Shown here piece by piece: positions 1 to 5,526 of a DNA stretch of 5,526 bases. The notes below the pieces were generated by a model. It saw nothing but the letters and a program-made list of their open reading frames with translations, did not search any database and was not told the DNA's origin. Source of the DNA: Hyphomicrobiaceae bacterium (GTDB taxonomy: Bacteria; Pseudomonadota; Alphaproteobacteria; Rhizobiales; Hyphomicrobiaceae); NCBI GenBank assembly GCA_020442225.1, contig JAGRKR010000648.1, forward strand, positions 845 through 6,370, read 5' to 3'. A program made the translations under genes and the position numbers. The stretch's first letter is position 1. Every line of letters begins with the position of its first letter.

Positions 1-1934
1 AGATCGAGCGCTTCGTCGGCGGAGCCCTGGGCCCGGAAGGCGATCTCGCCGATGGACGTGGGCTGATGAACGTCCGCGATGGTGAAGCGCCCGTCCGTCA
101 CGCGGATGGCCCGCCCGTTGCCGAGCGCCAGTGTGCCGGTCGGCGCCACAAGCTCGAACACGGCTCCTTCGAGGCGGGCGGTCACTTGCGGCAGGTGCAG
201 CGGCGGCTGGCCATCGAGGTAGTTGACCACGAGTTGCTCGCCCTTGATCTCGAGCGAGATGTGAAACCCGCCGTCGCTGGGCGCCCTGCCGGCCGCGGCG
301 CCAGGGGAGTTGGCGATCGTAAAGCGCCCGCCGAGAACCTGCCCCGCCGAAACGTGCGCGCGCAGCCAGTCCCGCCCACCTGGAGCCAGGGCATGCGGCC
401 AAACGGCAGCAAGTGTCTTGACGGGCATGGCGCCGACGACGCCGGAAAGCTTGAGCTGGGGCGACGTGCCGAGCTGGCGGACATCACCAGTCATGGCGAA
501 GGCCGCGCCGCCGAACTCGAGCCGCGCCGTCTCCAACCGGAGCGTGTCCGTGGCAGCGAGGATGCGGCCGGCGAGCTGGAGCCGGTCGATGGCGAACGTC
601 GGAGAGCCCGGTTCCCGCCCCGCCAGTCGCCCCTCTTTTGCGGCCAGATCGAAGCGCCAGTCGCCGACGCCCGCATCCGGCCCGACTTGCTTGACCAGTC
701 CCGCGAACCGCACGTTGCCCCAAGCACCCGACAGAACGGATTCGGCGACCTGGATCTCGCCTGGCTTCGCGCGCTCGTAGCGCAACACCACATCGCCGCC
801 TTCGATCGCCAGTGCCTCGCCGGCGGCCTTGCCGACACGGATATGGCCCGGCCCGAGCACGAGGCGCGTGCTGGTGGCCTGAATGTCGCCACGCCGGTCG
901 AGGGTCAGCACCATGTTGAGCTTGACGCGACTGTCGAGCGCGCGCAGCCCAGCCAGTCCATCCAGTGACGCCGCGAGCCGCGCCGGCACCAGCCCGTCGG
1001 CATCCAGGGAGATGGTCAGGCTCTTCTGCTTCTGCGAATCCTCGGCGCGGAACACCAGCGTCCACGGCTCGCCGTCCGACATGACGCGCGCCTTGCCCGT
1101 GATGATCGAGCGCTTCTGGCGGTGATCGAGCTGAATGATCATGCTCGGCACACGCCACGCCGTCTGCTGTCCCGGGCGATCCAACACCACCACGGCGTCG
1201 CGCAGCCCGAAGCTCGTCAGGAACGAGGCGGCATCGTTGCCGCTGCGCGCGCGCTCGGAGGCGCGTGACAGCATCTGGGCAAGATCGATCCGCCGGCCGC
1301 CGCCCTCATCGGGACGCGCCGGCGCCGCCGTGGCGGGTGCAGCCGGTGCCGCTTGCGGCGGCTCCCGGCCATTACCCGGGCGCTCGTTGTCGGCACCGCG
1401 TCCGAAGCTCAGCGTCAGGCCGCCCTCCGGAGTGTAGGAGACCAGCAGCCGCGGCTCGATGAAATCCACCTGCTTGGGCGCGATGCGGCCGTGCATGAGC
1501 GCCTCCGTGCTCAGCCTCACGGCCGCCAGCGGCGCGCGCGCCACGACATCGCCATCCTCGTCGCGCAGGGCGACGTTGCGCAGGCGGAGCCGCACGCCGC
1601 CCCATCGACCACGCTGCAGGATGACGCTGCCGATGGCGACCCGGACGCCTGCGAGCTCGGTGTTGATGGCGCTCTCGAGCGGCGCGATGAGGAACGGCAC
1701 GGGCACCGGTCCTCGCAGCAGCGCCACGTAGAACCCGACGGCGATCAGGCCGCACAGCAGCACGAGCCCGGCCAGTCCCTCGAATACGACCAGACTGACA
1801 CGGCGCGCCCTGCTCTTCCTCGGTGTCGGCAGGACGACCGTTGGCGCGCGGCGCGCAACCGTGATCGAGCGGGACTTGCGGTCCGGCTCGACGACGATCA
1901 GGTCGCGTCCTGTCCCCTCGCGCGTTTCGCTCAC
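1..1934 (-). CDS. AsmA/YhdP-like protein with DUF3971 region, 3' end off the window
   Basis: The minus-strand frame starting at the GTG complementary to 1934-1932 stays open to the left edge, giving 644 residues without a stop. The basic N-terminus (RKSRARR near residues 39-45) is followed by one transmembrane helix at about 48-72, which predicts N-inside topology with the rest in the periplasm. Residues 76-167 carry an AsmA-like start (GPVPVPFLIAPLESAI, then IAPKQVDFIEPRLLVSY). A Pro/Ala/Gly-rich linker follows at about 185-225. Residues 512-540 match the DUF3971 pattern (WPHALAPGGRDWL, then GQVLGGRFTI). Known relatives such as YhdP and TamB form long beta-rich structures linked to phospholipid transport between the membranes; that role is inferred here. 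The GTG was chosen because AGGGG lies 4 nt upstream, at 1939-1943. The frame is open further upstream but does not read as protein there. Relatives usually exceed 1000 residues, so a large C-terminal part, including any AsmA C-terminal domain, is missing. The gene is divergent from the peroxiredoxin gene. Family call is firm; exact start and function are less so. Confidence 0.88.
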   Translation of the reverse strand, partial: MSETREGTGRDLIVVEPDRKSRSITVARRAPTVVLPTPRKSRARRVSLVVFEGLAGLVLLCGLIAVGFYVALLRGPVPVPFLIAPLESAINTELAGVRVAIGSVILQRGRWGGVRLRLRNVALRDEDGDVVARAPLAAVRLSTEALMHGRIAPKQVDFIEPRLLVSYTPEGGLTLSFGRGADNERPGNGREPPQAAPAAPATAAPARPDEGGGRRIDLAQMLSRASERARSGNDAASFLTSFGLRDAVVVLDRPGQQTAWRVPSMIIQLDHRQKRSIITGKARVMSDGEPWTLVFRAEDSQKQKSLTISLDADGLVPARLAASLDGLAGLRALDSRVKLNMVLTLDRRGDIQATSTRLVLGPGHIRVGKAAGEALAIEGGDVVLRYERAKPGEIQVAESVLSGAWGNVRFAGLVKQVGPDAGVGDWRFDLAAKEGRLAGREPGSPTFAIDRLQLAGRILAATDTLRLETARLEFGGAAFAMTGDVRQLGTSPQLKLSGVVGAMPVKTLAAVWPHALAPGGRDWLRAHVSAGQVLGGRFTIANSPGAAAGRAPSDGGFHISLEIKGEQLVVNYLDGQPPLHLPQVTARLEGAVFELVAPTGTLALGNGRAIRVTDGRFTIADVHQPTSIGEIAFRAQGSADEALD

Positions 1935-2248
1935 GCCACCCCTGCCCTGCGAGACGAGTCGCCCCGGGGATGCCTGAGGCAGCGCCCTCGAGCCCACTCG
2001 ACAAGTTACAGCCACCGTTGCCGATGGCGTTCTACCGAACGGTGCAGCCTGGACGCGCGGCGCGAGCCACGAACCGCCCCCAACGGACTTGCACCACCAA
2101 ACTCAACGCGAACGGAACCCCCTGGCTGCGTCTGCAGGCGCCATGCACACCGAACCTCCCGCGAACGCGCCAAGGCGCTCCCGAGAGTGCTGGCGCCCGT
2201 CGCCGCAGGCTACGCGCCGATCCCCGCCGTCCCCTGGCGAATCGTCGC

Positions 2249-2277
2249 TTGTGATCCTAAAGCCGATCCGACATCGT
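2249..2277 (+). promoter_or_regulatory. weak candidate promoter for the peroxiredoxin operon
   Basis: TTGTGA at 2249-2254 matches four of six bases of the sigma-70 -35 consensus. It is followed after 17 bp by CATCGT at 2272-2277, which matches three of six bases of the -10 consensus. Transcription would begin near 2284 and give a leader of about 44 nt. The match is poor and chance agreement is quite possible. It is listed because it is the best-placed pair found upstream of the operon. Confidence 0.2.
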
Positions 2278-2318
2278 ACGTGGGAATACCAGCGCAAAAA
2301 TGGCGACATTTAGAAGGC

Positions 2319-2323
2319 GGAGG
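2319..2323 (+). promoter_or_regulatory. ribosome binding site that sets the peroxiredoxin start
   Basis: GGAGG lies 4 nt before the ATG at 2328. Because the reading frame is open for almost 1 kb upstream, this site and the position where family similarity begins are what fix the start. The 4-nt spacing is slightly short for a Shine-Dalgarno site but acceptable. Confidence 0.65.
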
Positions 2324-2327
2324 CAGC

Positions 2328-2792
2328 ATGATCGAGGCAGGTGGCGCGGCTCCGGGGTTCTCGCTCCCCGGCGACGACGGCAAGACCGTTTCCCTCACCG
2401 GGTTCAAGGGCAAGCCCGTGGTGCTGTACTTCTACCCGAAGGACGACACCTCCGGCTGCACCCGCGAAGCGCTCGATTTCACGGCGGACGCCGCAGCGTT
2501 CCGGGCGCTCGGTGCGGTCGTCGTCGGGGTATCGCCCGATGGGGTCAAGAGCCATCAGAAATTCAAGCAGAAGCACGCACTCGACGTGCTTCTGGTGGCC
2601 GACGAGGAGAAATCGCTCGCCGAGGCCTACGGTGTGTGGGTGGAGAAGTCCATGTACGGCCGCAAATACATGGGCGTCGAGCGCTCGACCTTTCTGATCG
2701 GTGCCGACGGCAGGATTGTGAAAGCATGGCGCAAGGTGAAGGTTCCCGGCCATGTGGCGGACGTGCTGGCAGCGGCAAAAGAACTCGCCTGA
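2328..2792 (+). CDS. bcp: Bcp/PrxQ-type peroxiredoxin (thioredoxin-dependent thiol peroxidase), single-cysteine form
   Basis: This 154-residue protein has the normal length and order of a Bcp-type peroxiredoxin, a cytosolic enzyme that reduces hydrogen peroxide and organic hydroperoxides at a reactive cysteine. It opens with APGFSLPGDDGKTVSL. The active site is YPKDDTSGCT, with Pro37, Thr41 and the peroxidatic Cys44, and the conserved active-site Arg is probably Arg119 in VERSTFLIGADG. E. coli Bcp has a resolving cysteine five residues after the peroxidatic one; here that position is Leu49. Cys44 is the only cysteine in the protein, so it cannot form an intramolecular disulfide and must be recycled by an external thiol. 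Forms without this second cysteine are known in the family, so this is variation rather than damage. The ATG start is supported by GGAGG 4 nt upstream and by the start of family similarity. It is the first gene of a pair with the DUF455 gene, whose start lies 13 bp after this stop. Confidence 0.95.
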   Translation: MIEAGGAAPGFSLPGDDGKTVSLTGFKGKPVVLYFYPKDDTSGCTREALDFTADAAAFRALGAVVVGVSPDGVKSHQKFKQKHALDVLLVADEEKSLAEAYGVWVEKSMYGRKYMGVERSTFLIGADGRIVKAWRKVKVPGHVADVLAAAKELA

Positions 2793-2805
2793 CGGCAGGT
2801 AAATT

Positions 2806-3666
2806 GTGATGGCAGCGCAGCAGGACACGGCGTCGGCGGGAAGTCCGCCGCCCTGCCTGGCCACGGCTGCCATTGCCGCGCTTGCCGCCTCCGATCTCGA
2901 TGAAAAGTGCCGTTTGACCACGCAGATGGCCGGCCGCTGGGAGGCCCGGCAACTCTCGCTCATTTCCAGCCATGCAAGCAGACTTGCACCGCCGGAGCGG
3001 CCCGGAAGGCCATCAAAGCCCGATCTGGTGCCCCCTCACCTCGTACCCCGCCGCTCGATCCGCAGCGAAAAAGGCATGATTGCGCTCCTGCATGCCATCG
3101 CCCATATCGAACTCAATGCCATCGATCTGGCACTCGACATCATCGCCCGCTTTGCCCGATTTTCCATGCCGCGTTCCTTCTATGACGGCTGGGTGATGGT
3201 GGCACGCGAGGAGGCCAGGCATTTCAGCCTGCTGCGCAGCCGGCTTGCCGATTACAATGCTGCCTATGGCAATCTTCCCGCCCATGACGGGCTGTGGGAG
3301 GCTGCACAACGTACCGGCCACGACCTGATGGCCCGCCTTGCGGTCGTGCCGCTGGTTCTGGAAGCCCGCGGCCTCGACGTCACCCCCTCCATGATCCGCA
3401 GCCTGGAGGACGCCGGCGACCGCCATTCGGCCGCCGTCATCGCCATCATCTACCGGGACGAGAAGCGCCACGTCGCCTTCGGGGCCAAATGGTTCCGCTT
3501 CCTCTGCGAGCGGGAGGGACGGCCGCCCGAGCCGACGTTCCACGCGCTCGTGCGCACGCATTTCCGCGGACGGATCAAGCCGCCGTTCAATGATCGCGCC
3601 CGGTCGGAGGCCGGCCTGACGCCCGGCTTCTACCGCCCCCTCGCGGCAACCGGTCACACGCTCTGA
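2806..3666 (+). CDS. DUF455 ferritin-like di-iron protein
   Basis: The protein has 286 residues counted from the GTG at 2806. It is mainly helical and matches the DUF455 group of the ferritin-like superfamily. The four-helix di-iron ligand pattern is complete: Glu102 (AHIELNAIDL), Glu136 and His139 (REEARHF), Glu186 (VLEARGLDVTP) and Glu219 with His222 (YRDEKRHVAFG). No transmembrane segment or signal peptide is evident, so it should be cytosolic. The family's reaction is not established to my knowledge. Relatives in the superfamily include the tRNA hydroxylase MiaE, ferroxidases and other oxygen-activating enzymes, so an oxidase or hydroxylase role is possible but unproven. The start could be the GTG at 2806 or the ATG at 2809; AGG at 2797-2799 sits 6 or 9 nt upstream of them. 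The 13-bp gap after the peroxiredoxin stop implies cotranscription. The C-terminal 30 or so residues (RIKPPFNDRARSEAGL) resemble the conserved tail of the family. Confidence 0.9.
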   Translation: MMAAQQDTASAGSPPPCLATAAIAALAASDLDEKCRLTTQMAGRWEARQLSLISSHASRLAPPERPGRPSKPDLVPPHLVPRRSIRSEKGMIALLHAIAHIELNAIDLALDIIARFARFSMPRSFYDGWVMVAREEARHFSLLRSRLADYNAAYGNLPAHDGLWEAAQRTGHDLMARLAVVPLVLEARGLDVTPSMIRSLEDAGDRHSAAVIAIIYRDEKRHVAFGAKWFRFLCEREGRPPEPTFHALVRTHFRGRIKPPFNDRARSEAGLTPGFYRPLAATGHTL

Positions 3667-3671
3667 TCGCA

Positions 3672-3689
3672 GCGATGACGCGCCGTCGC
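3672..3689 (+). terminator. weak hairpin just after the DUF455 gene
   Basis: GCGATG at 3672-3677 can pair with CGTCGC at 3684-3689, giving a six-pair stem (one G-U) around a 6-nt loop, 5 nt after the stop codon. No T-run follows, so it is not a standard intrinsic terminator. An overlapping small dyad (ATCGC, A, GCGAT at 3667-3676) is an alternative fold. It may merely end or protect the operon transcript. Confidence 0.2.
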
Positions 3690-4063
3690 CGCCGCAGGAC
3701 CGCTCCTGTTCCCTGAGACTCGCAGGACTTACGACCACAAGGGGAGCGTATCTGGCGGACGGGCATGGCCACCGCCTTCCGCGAGTTGCAGTTACTCCAC
3801 ATGCCGCTGAAAGACGTTGGTAAGGGAAGAATTCGTTAGCGGCTGGTCGCCATGATCGTGCTAAACTAACTGGTTGAAAGGACGTCGCGCCTATCATGTT
3901 TGGGTGGCGGCTCGCCCCGCCGTACCACGACGGAAGGCAGGCGCGCGCCCGTTGAACGGCGGGACCTAGATCGAAGGGTGCGCTCGACCGCGTGTCTTCG
4001 GGTCCGCACGGCCACGGATCGAGGCGCCGTGCCGGCCTGATGCGGTGAGGCGTGCCGAACGTG

Positions 4064-4092
4064 TTGACAAGGCCTCAATTGGTCTGGACGAT
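4064..4092 (+). promoter_or_regulatory. candidate promoter of the membrane fusion protein gene
   Basis: TTGACA at 4064-4069 is a perfect sigma-70 -35 element. It is followed after 17 bp by GACGAT at 4087-4092, a moderate -10 match (three of six bases, including the last two). Transcription would start near 4099, leaving a leader of about 135 nt before the ATG at 4235. It faces the right direction and lies immediately before the dyad at 4106-4122, which supports it somewhat. Confidence 0.4.
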
Positions 4093-4105
4093 TGGCGATG
4101 GTCAA

Positions 4106-4122
4106 GATCACTGGGCGTGATC
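4106..4122. promoter_or_regulatory. 17-bp dyad, possible repressor operator
   Basis: GATCAC and GTGATC form perfect six-base inverted arms around TGGGC. The dyad begins about 7 bp downstream of the start site predicted from the promoter at 4064-4092, a position where a bound dimeric repressor would block transcription. Efflux adaptor genes are often controlled by TetR- or MarR-type repressors, but no regulator gene is in this window, so the binding protein is unknown. Chance occurrence is possible. Confidence 0.35.
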
Positions 4123-4217
4123 GGGAGTGGGTCTGAATGAATGCGCCTCGCGCACACGGCGCCCGCCTTTCGTCGATCGACATCGGCCAGCACCGAAACC
4201 GCTGCGGCCAAGCCCCA

Positions 4218-4224
4218 AGAGAGG
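4218..4224 (+). promoter_or_regulatory. ribosome binding site of the membrane fusion protein gene
   Basis: AGAGAGG lies 10 nt before the ATG at 4235. The frame continues open upstream, but no in-frame ATG was found back to about 4130 and the upstream translation does not look like protein, so this site supports the ATG at 4235. Confidence 0.5.
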
Positions 4225-4234
4225 CGCTCGACTG

Positions 4235-5526
4235 ATGGCTTTCGAGAAGCACGGAAGCGACGATGACGGCGCTGTCGGAGAGCGGGGCGGCGATTTCCGT
4301 GCCGAGTCCACGGGCGACAGAGGCTTCAACGGCAAGCACGCCAGCTCGCCCCCGCCGGCCGCGCGCACCACCAACCTCAAGCCACAGCCCGAGCCGGCCA
4401 GGGATCGCATCGACCCACCCGCTCCGTCGCCGACCGCCGAGCAATCCTCCAGCACCCCCAGCAAGACCGAGCCGGCCGCGCCAGCCGCGCCGCCGGCCAA
4501 GCCGCGACGCCCCCTGAAGGCGATCATCCTGCCGGCCGTCGGCATCGTGCTCCTGCTGGCCATCGCCATCTACGGCTTCTACTGGCTGACCTACAGCCGC
4601 TATATCATCGTCACCGACGATGCCTACGTGCGGGCGGAAATCTCGATCGTCGCCCCCAAGGTGTCTGGCTACGTCGCCAAGGTCGCCGTCAGGGACAATG
4701 CCCGCGTCAAGGCCGGCCAGCTCCTCGTGCGCATCGATCCCGGCGACTTTCGGATTGCGCTCGACGCGGCCATGGCCCGCCAAGCCACCCAGGATGCCGC
4801 CATCGAACGCATCGGCCGGCAGATCATCGCCCAGGACGCCAGCATCGCCCAGGCCGAGGCGCAGCTTCGCGCCGCCAGGGCGGATCTGACCCGCACCATC
4901 GCGGATCTCGATCGCACACGGCGCCTCGCCGCCAAGGATTTCTCGAGCCGCAAGACTCTCGACACGGCGCGCAGCGACCATGCCCGCGCCGTGGCGCAGG
5001 TGCAGAGCGCCGAGGCGCTCGTGCTCGCCGCCAAGAACCAGAAGGGTGTGCTGGCGGCTCAGCGGATCGAGGCCGAGCGCCTGAAGGCGGAGCTCGCGAC
5101 GCAGATCGCCAAGGCCCAGCGCGATCTCGATGCGACGGAGATCACCGCCCCCTTCGACGGAGTTGTCGGCAATCGCGCCATCGCGGAAGGCCAGTACGTG
5201 CAGCCCGGTACGCGCCTGATGGCGCTGGTGCCGCTCTCCCAGGTGTTCATCGTCGCGAATTTCAAGGAAACCCAGCTCGAGCGCCTCAAGGTCGGCCAGC
5301 CCGTGCGGATCGCGGTCGACGCCTTCTCGCGGCTCGGCGTCACCGGCACGATCGAGAGCTTCTCGCCGGCCTCGGGCTCGCAGTTCTCGCTGCTGCCGCC
5401 GGACAATGCCACCGGCAACTTCACCAAGATCGTGCAGCGCCTGCCGGTGCGCATCAGCGTGCCGGCCGACGTCGCGGCCAAGCTCATGCTGCGGCCGGGC
5501 CTCTCGGTCATCGTACGCGTGGACAC
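4235..5526 (+). CDS. HlyD/EmrA-type membrane fusion protein, 3' end off the window
   Basis: 430 codons are visible. This is a periplasmic adaptor of a tripartite or two-part export pump, linking an inner-membrane transporter to the outer membrane or periplasm. Residues 1-93 are cytoplasmic and low in complexity; 39-93 hold 17 prolines. A transmembrane helix spans about 94-118 (IILPAVGIVLLLAIAIYGF). The first half of the lipoyl-like domain follows (VTDDAYVRAE, APKVSGYVAKV, VKAGQLLVRIDPGDF, about 126-172). A long helical hairpin rich in Ala, Gln and Arg runs from about 175 to 300. The second lipoyl half is TAPFDGVVGNRAIAEGQYV (about 304-322), and the beta-barrel carries VIVANFKETQLERLKVGQPV-like family sequence. 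NATGNFTKIVQRLPVRI at 391-407 is characteristic of the EmrA branch. The visible end (RPGLSVIVRVD) is close to the usual C-terminus, so only a short tail is lost. EmrA partners are usually DHA2-family transporters encoded next door; that gene would lie to the right. Substrate is unknown. The start is supported by AGAGAGG 10 nt upstream. Confidence 0.92.
   Translation, partial: MAFEKHGSDDDGAVGERGGDFRAESTGDRGFNGKHASSPPPAARTTNLKPQPEPARDRIDPPAPSPTAEQSSSTPSKTEPAAPAAPPAKPRRPLKAIILPAVGIVLLLAIAIYGFYWLTYSRYIIVTDDAYVRAEISIVAPKVSGYVAKVAVRDNARVKAGQLLVRIDPGDFRIALDAAMARQATQDAAIERIGRQIIAQDASIAQAEAQLRAARADLTRTIADLDRTRRLAAKDFSSRKTLDTARSDHARAVAQVQSAEALVLAAKNQKGVLAAQRIEAERLKAELATQIAKAQRDLDATEITAPFDGVVGNRAIAEGQYVQPGTRLMALVPLSQVFIVANFKETQLERLKVGQPVRIAVDAFSRLGVTGTIESFSPASGSQFSLLPPDNATGNFTKIVQRLPVRISVPADVAAKLMLRPGLSVIVRVD

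Larger units (their letters stand above)
1935..2327. other. divergent intergenic region without a recognisable gene
   Basis: This 393-bp stretch separates the minus-strand AsmA-like gene from the plus-strand peroxiredoxin gene, so it should carry promoters for both. Several short frames cross it, but none has recognisable protein character or a convincing ribosome binding site. The peroxiredoxin frame is open across the whole gap and far into the antisense of the AsmA-like gene, which is a side effect of high GC. The only features worth marking are a weak candidate promoter near 2249-2277, a small dyad at 2298-2311 and the Shine-Dalgarno sequences at either end. No tRNA-like fold or long repeat was seen. 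Confidence 0.7.
3667..4234. other. long intergenic region, no recognisable gene
   Basis: This 568-bp stretch lies between two plus-strand genes. All six frames were considered. A 25-codon plus-strand frame at 3765-3839 and a minus-strand frame starting near 3802 exist, but both lack family resemblance and a good ribosome binding site. The part from about 3790 to 3900 is visibly richer in A and T than the flanking genes and contains short inverted elements (GTTAG at 3835-3839 with CTAAC at 3866-3870; TTAGC at 3836-3840 with GCTAA at 3860-3864). The right part holds a TTGACA promoter candidate and a 17-bp dyad upstream of the membrane fusion protein gene. A decayed gene or a small RNA cannot be excluded. 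Confidence 0.6.

Noticed and set aside
66..968. A 300-codon plus-strand open frame opposite the AsmA-like gene
   Set aside because: The minus strand over the same span encodes a continuous AsmA/DUF3971 protein; the plus-strand translation shows no recognisable motif.
1353..2327. Upstream in-frame extension of the peroxiredoxin reading frame, making a 479-residue product
   Set aside because: The extension runs antisense to the AsmA-like coding sequence, has no protein-like composition, and family similarity plus a good ribosome binding site begin exactly at the ATG at 2328.
3587..3802. A 71-codon minus-strand frame overlapping the end of the DUF455 gene and the following gap
   Set aside because: It is Arg- and Ser-rich, overlaps a well-supported gene on the other strand and resembles no family I know.
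3765..3839. A 25-codon plus-strand frame in the 568-bp gap
   Set aside because: It has no convincing ribosome binding site, and its length and sequence give no support for a real small protein.
3874..3895. TTGAAA followed by CCTATCAT, considered as a heat-shock (RpoH) or sigma-70 promoter
   Set aside because: The spacing between the two elements is only about 10-12 bp, too short for either promoter type.
4172..4181. Perfect 10-bp palindrome GTCGATCGAC
   Set aside because: Short TCGA-based palindromes are common by chance in such GC-rich genomes, and no second copy or flanking symmetry supports a function.
3866..4981. A 371-codon minus-strand open frame opposite the membrane fusion protein gene
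   Set aside because: It is the antisense of a clearly recognised HlyD/EmrA-type gene, is rich in Gly, Asp and Arg as expected for a high-GC shadow, and shows no family motif.

Overview
The window reads as chromosomal DNA from a GC-rich alphaproteobacterium, probably of the order Hyphomicrobiales (Rhizobiales). This rests on codon use strongly biased to G/C in third positions, the form of the Bcp-type peroxiredoxin (active site DDTSGCTREALDF), and the Bcp / DUF455 ferritin-like gene pair next to an AsmA/DUF3971 protein. The lineage call is inference; no rRNA or other marker gene is present.

Layout. (1) Positions 1-1934, minus strand: the N-terminal two thirds or so of a large inner-membrane-anchored AsmA/YhdP-like protein with a DUF3971 region. 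Its C-terminus lies off the left edge, and it starts at a GTG codon. (2) Positions 1935-2327: a 393-bp divergent intergenic region with no convincing gene. (3) Positions 2328-2792, plus strand: a Bcp-type (PrxQ) peroxiredoxin with a single cysteine. (4) Positions 2806-3666, plus strand: a DUF455 ferritin-like protein with a complete di-iron ligand set, 13 bp after the peroxiredoxin stop and almost certainly cotranscribed with it. (5) Positions 3667-4234: 568 bp without a recognisable gene, holding a candidate TTGACA promoter and a 17-bp perfect-arm dyad that looks like an operator. (6) Positions 4235 to the right edge, plus strand: a HlyD/EmrA-type membrane fusion protein with an unusually long proline-rich cytoplasmic N-terminus, missing only a short C-terminal tail.

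How the genes fit together. The AsmA-like protein probably acts in envelope lipid transport or homeostasis. The peroxiredoxin and the ferritin-like protein form a small two-gene unit that plausibly joins peroxide removal to a di-iron enzyme or an iron-handling function. The membrane fusion protein is the periplasmic adaptor of a multidrug efflux or export pump whose transporter gene probably lies just right of the window; it appears to be a separate, possibly repressor-controlled transcription unit.

No mobile element, CRISPR array, tRNA or rRNA was seen. Most of the window looks like ordinary core genome. The least explained parts are the 3667-4234 gap, with its dyad, and the function of the peroxiredoxin / DUF455 pair.
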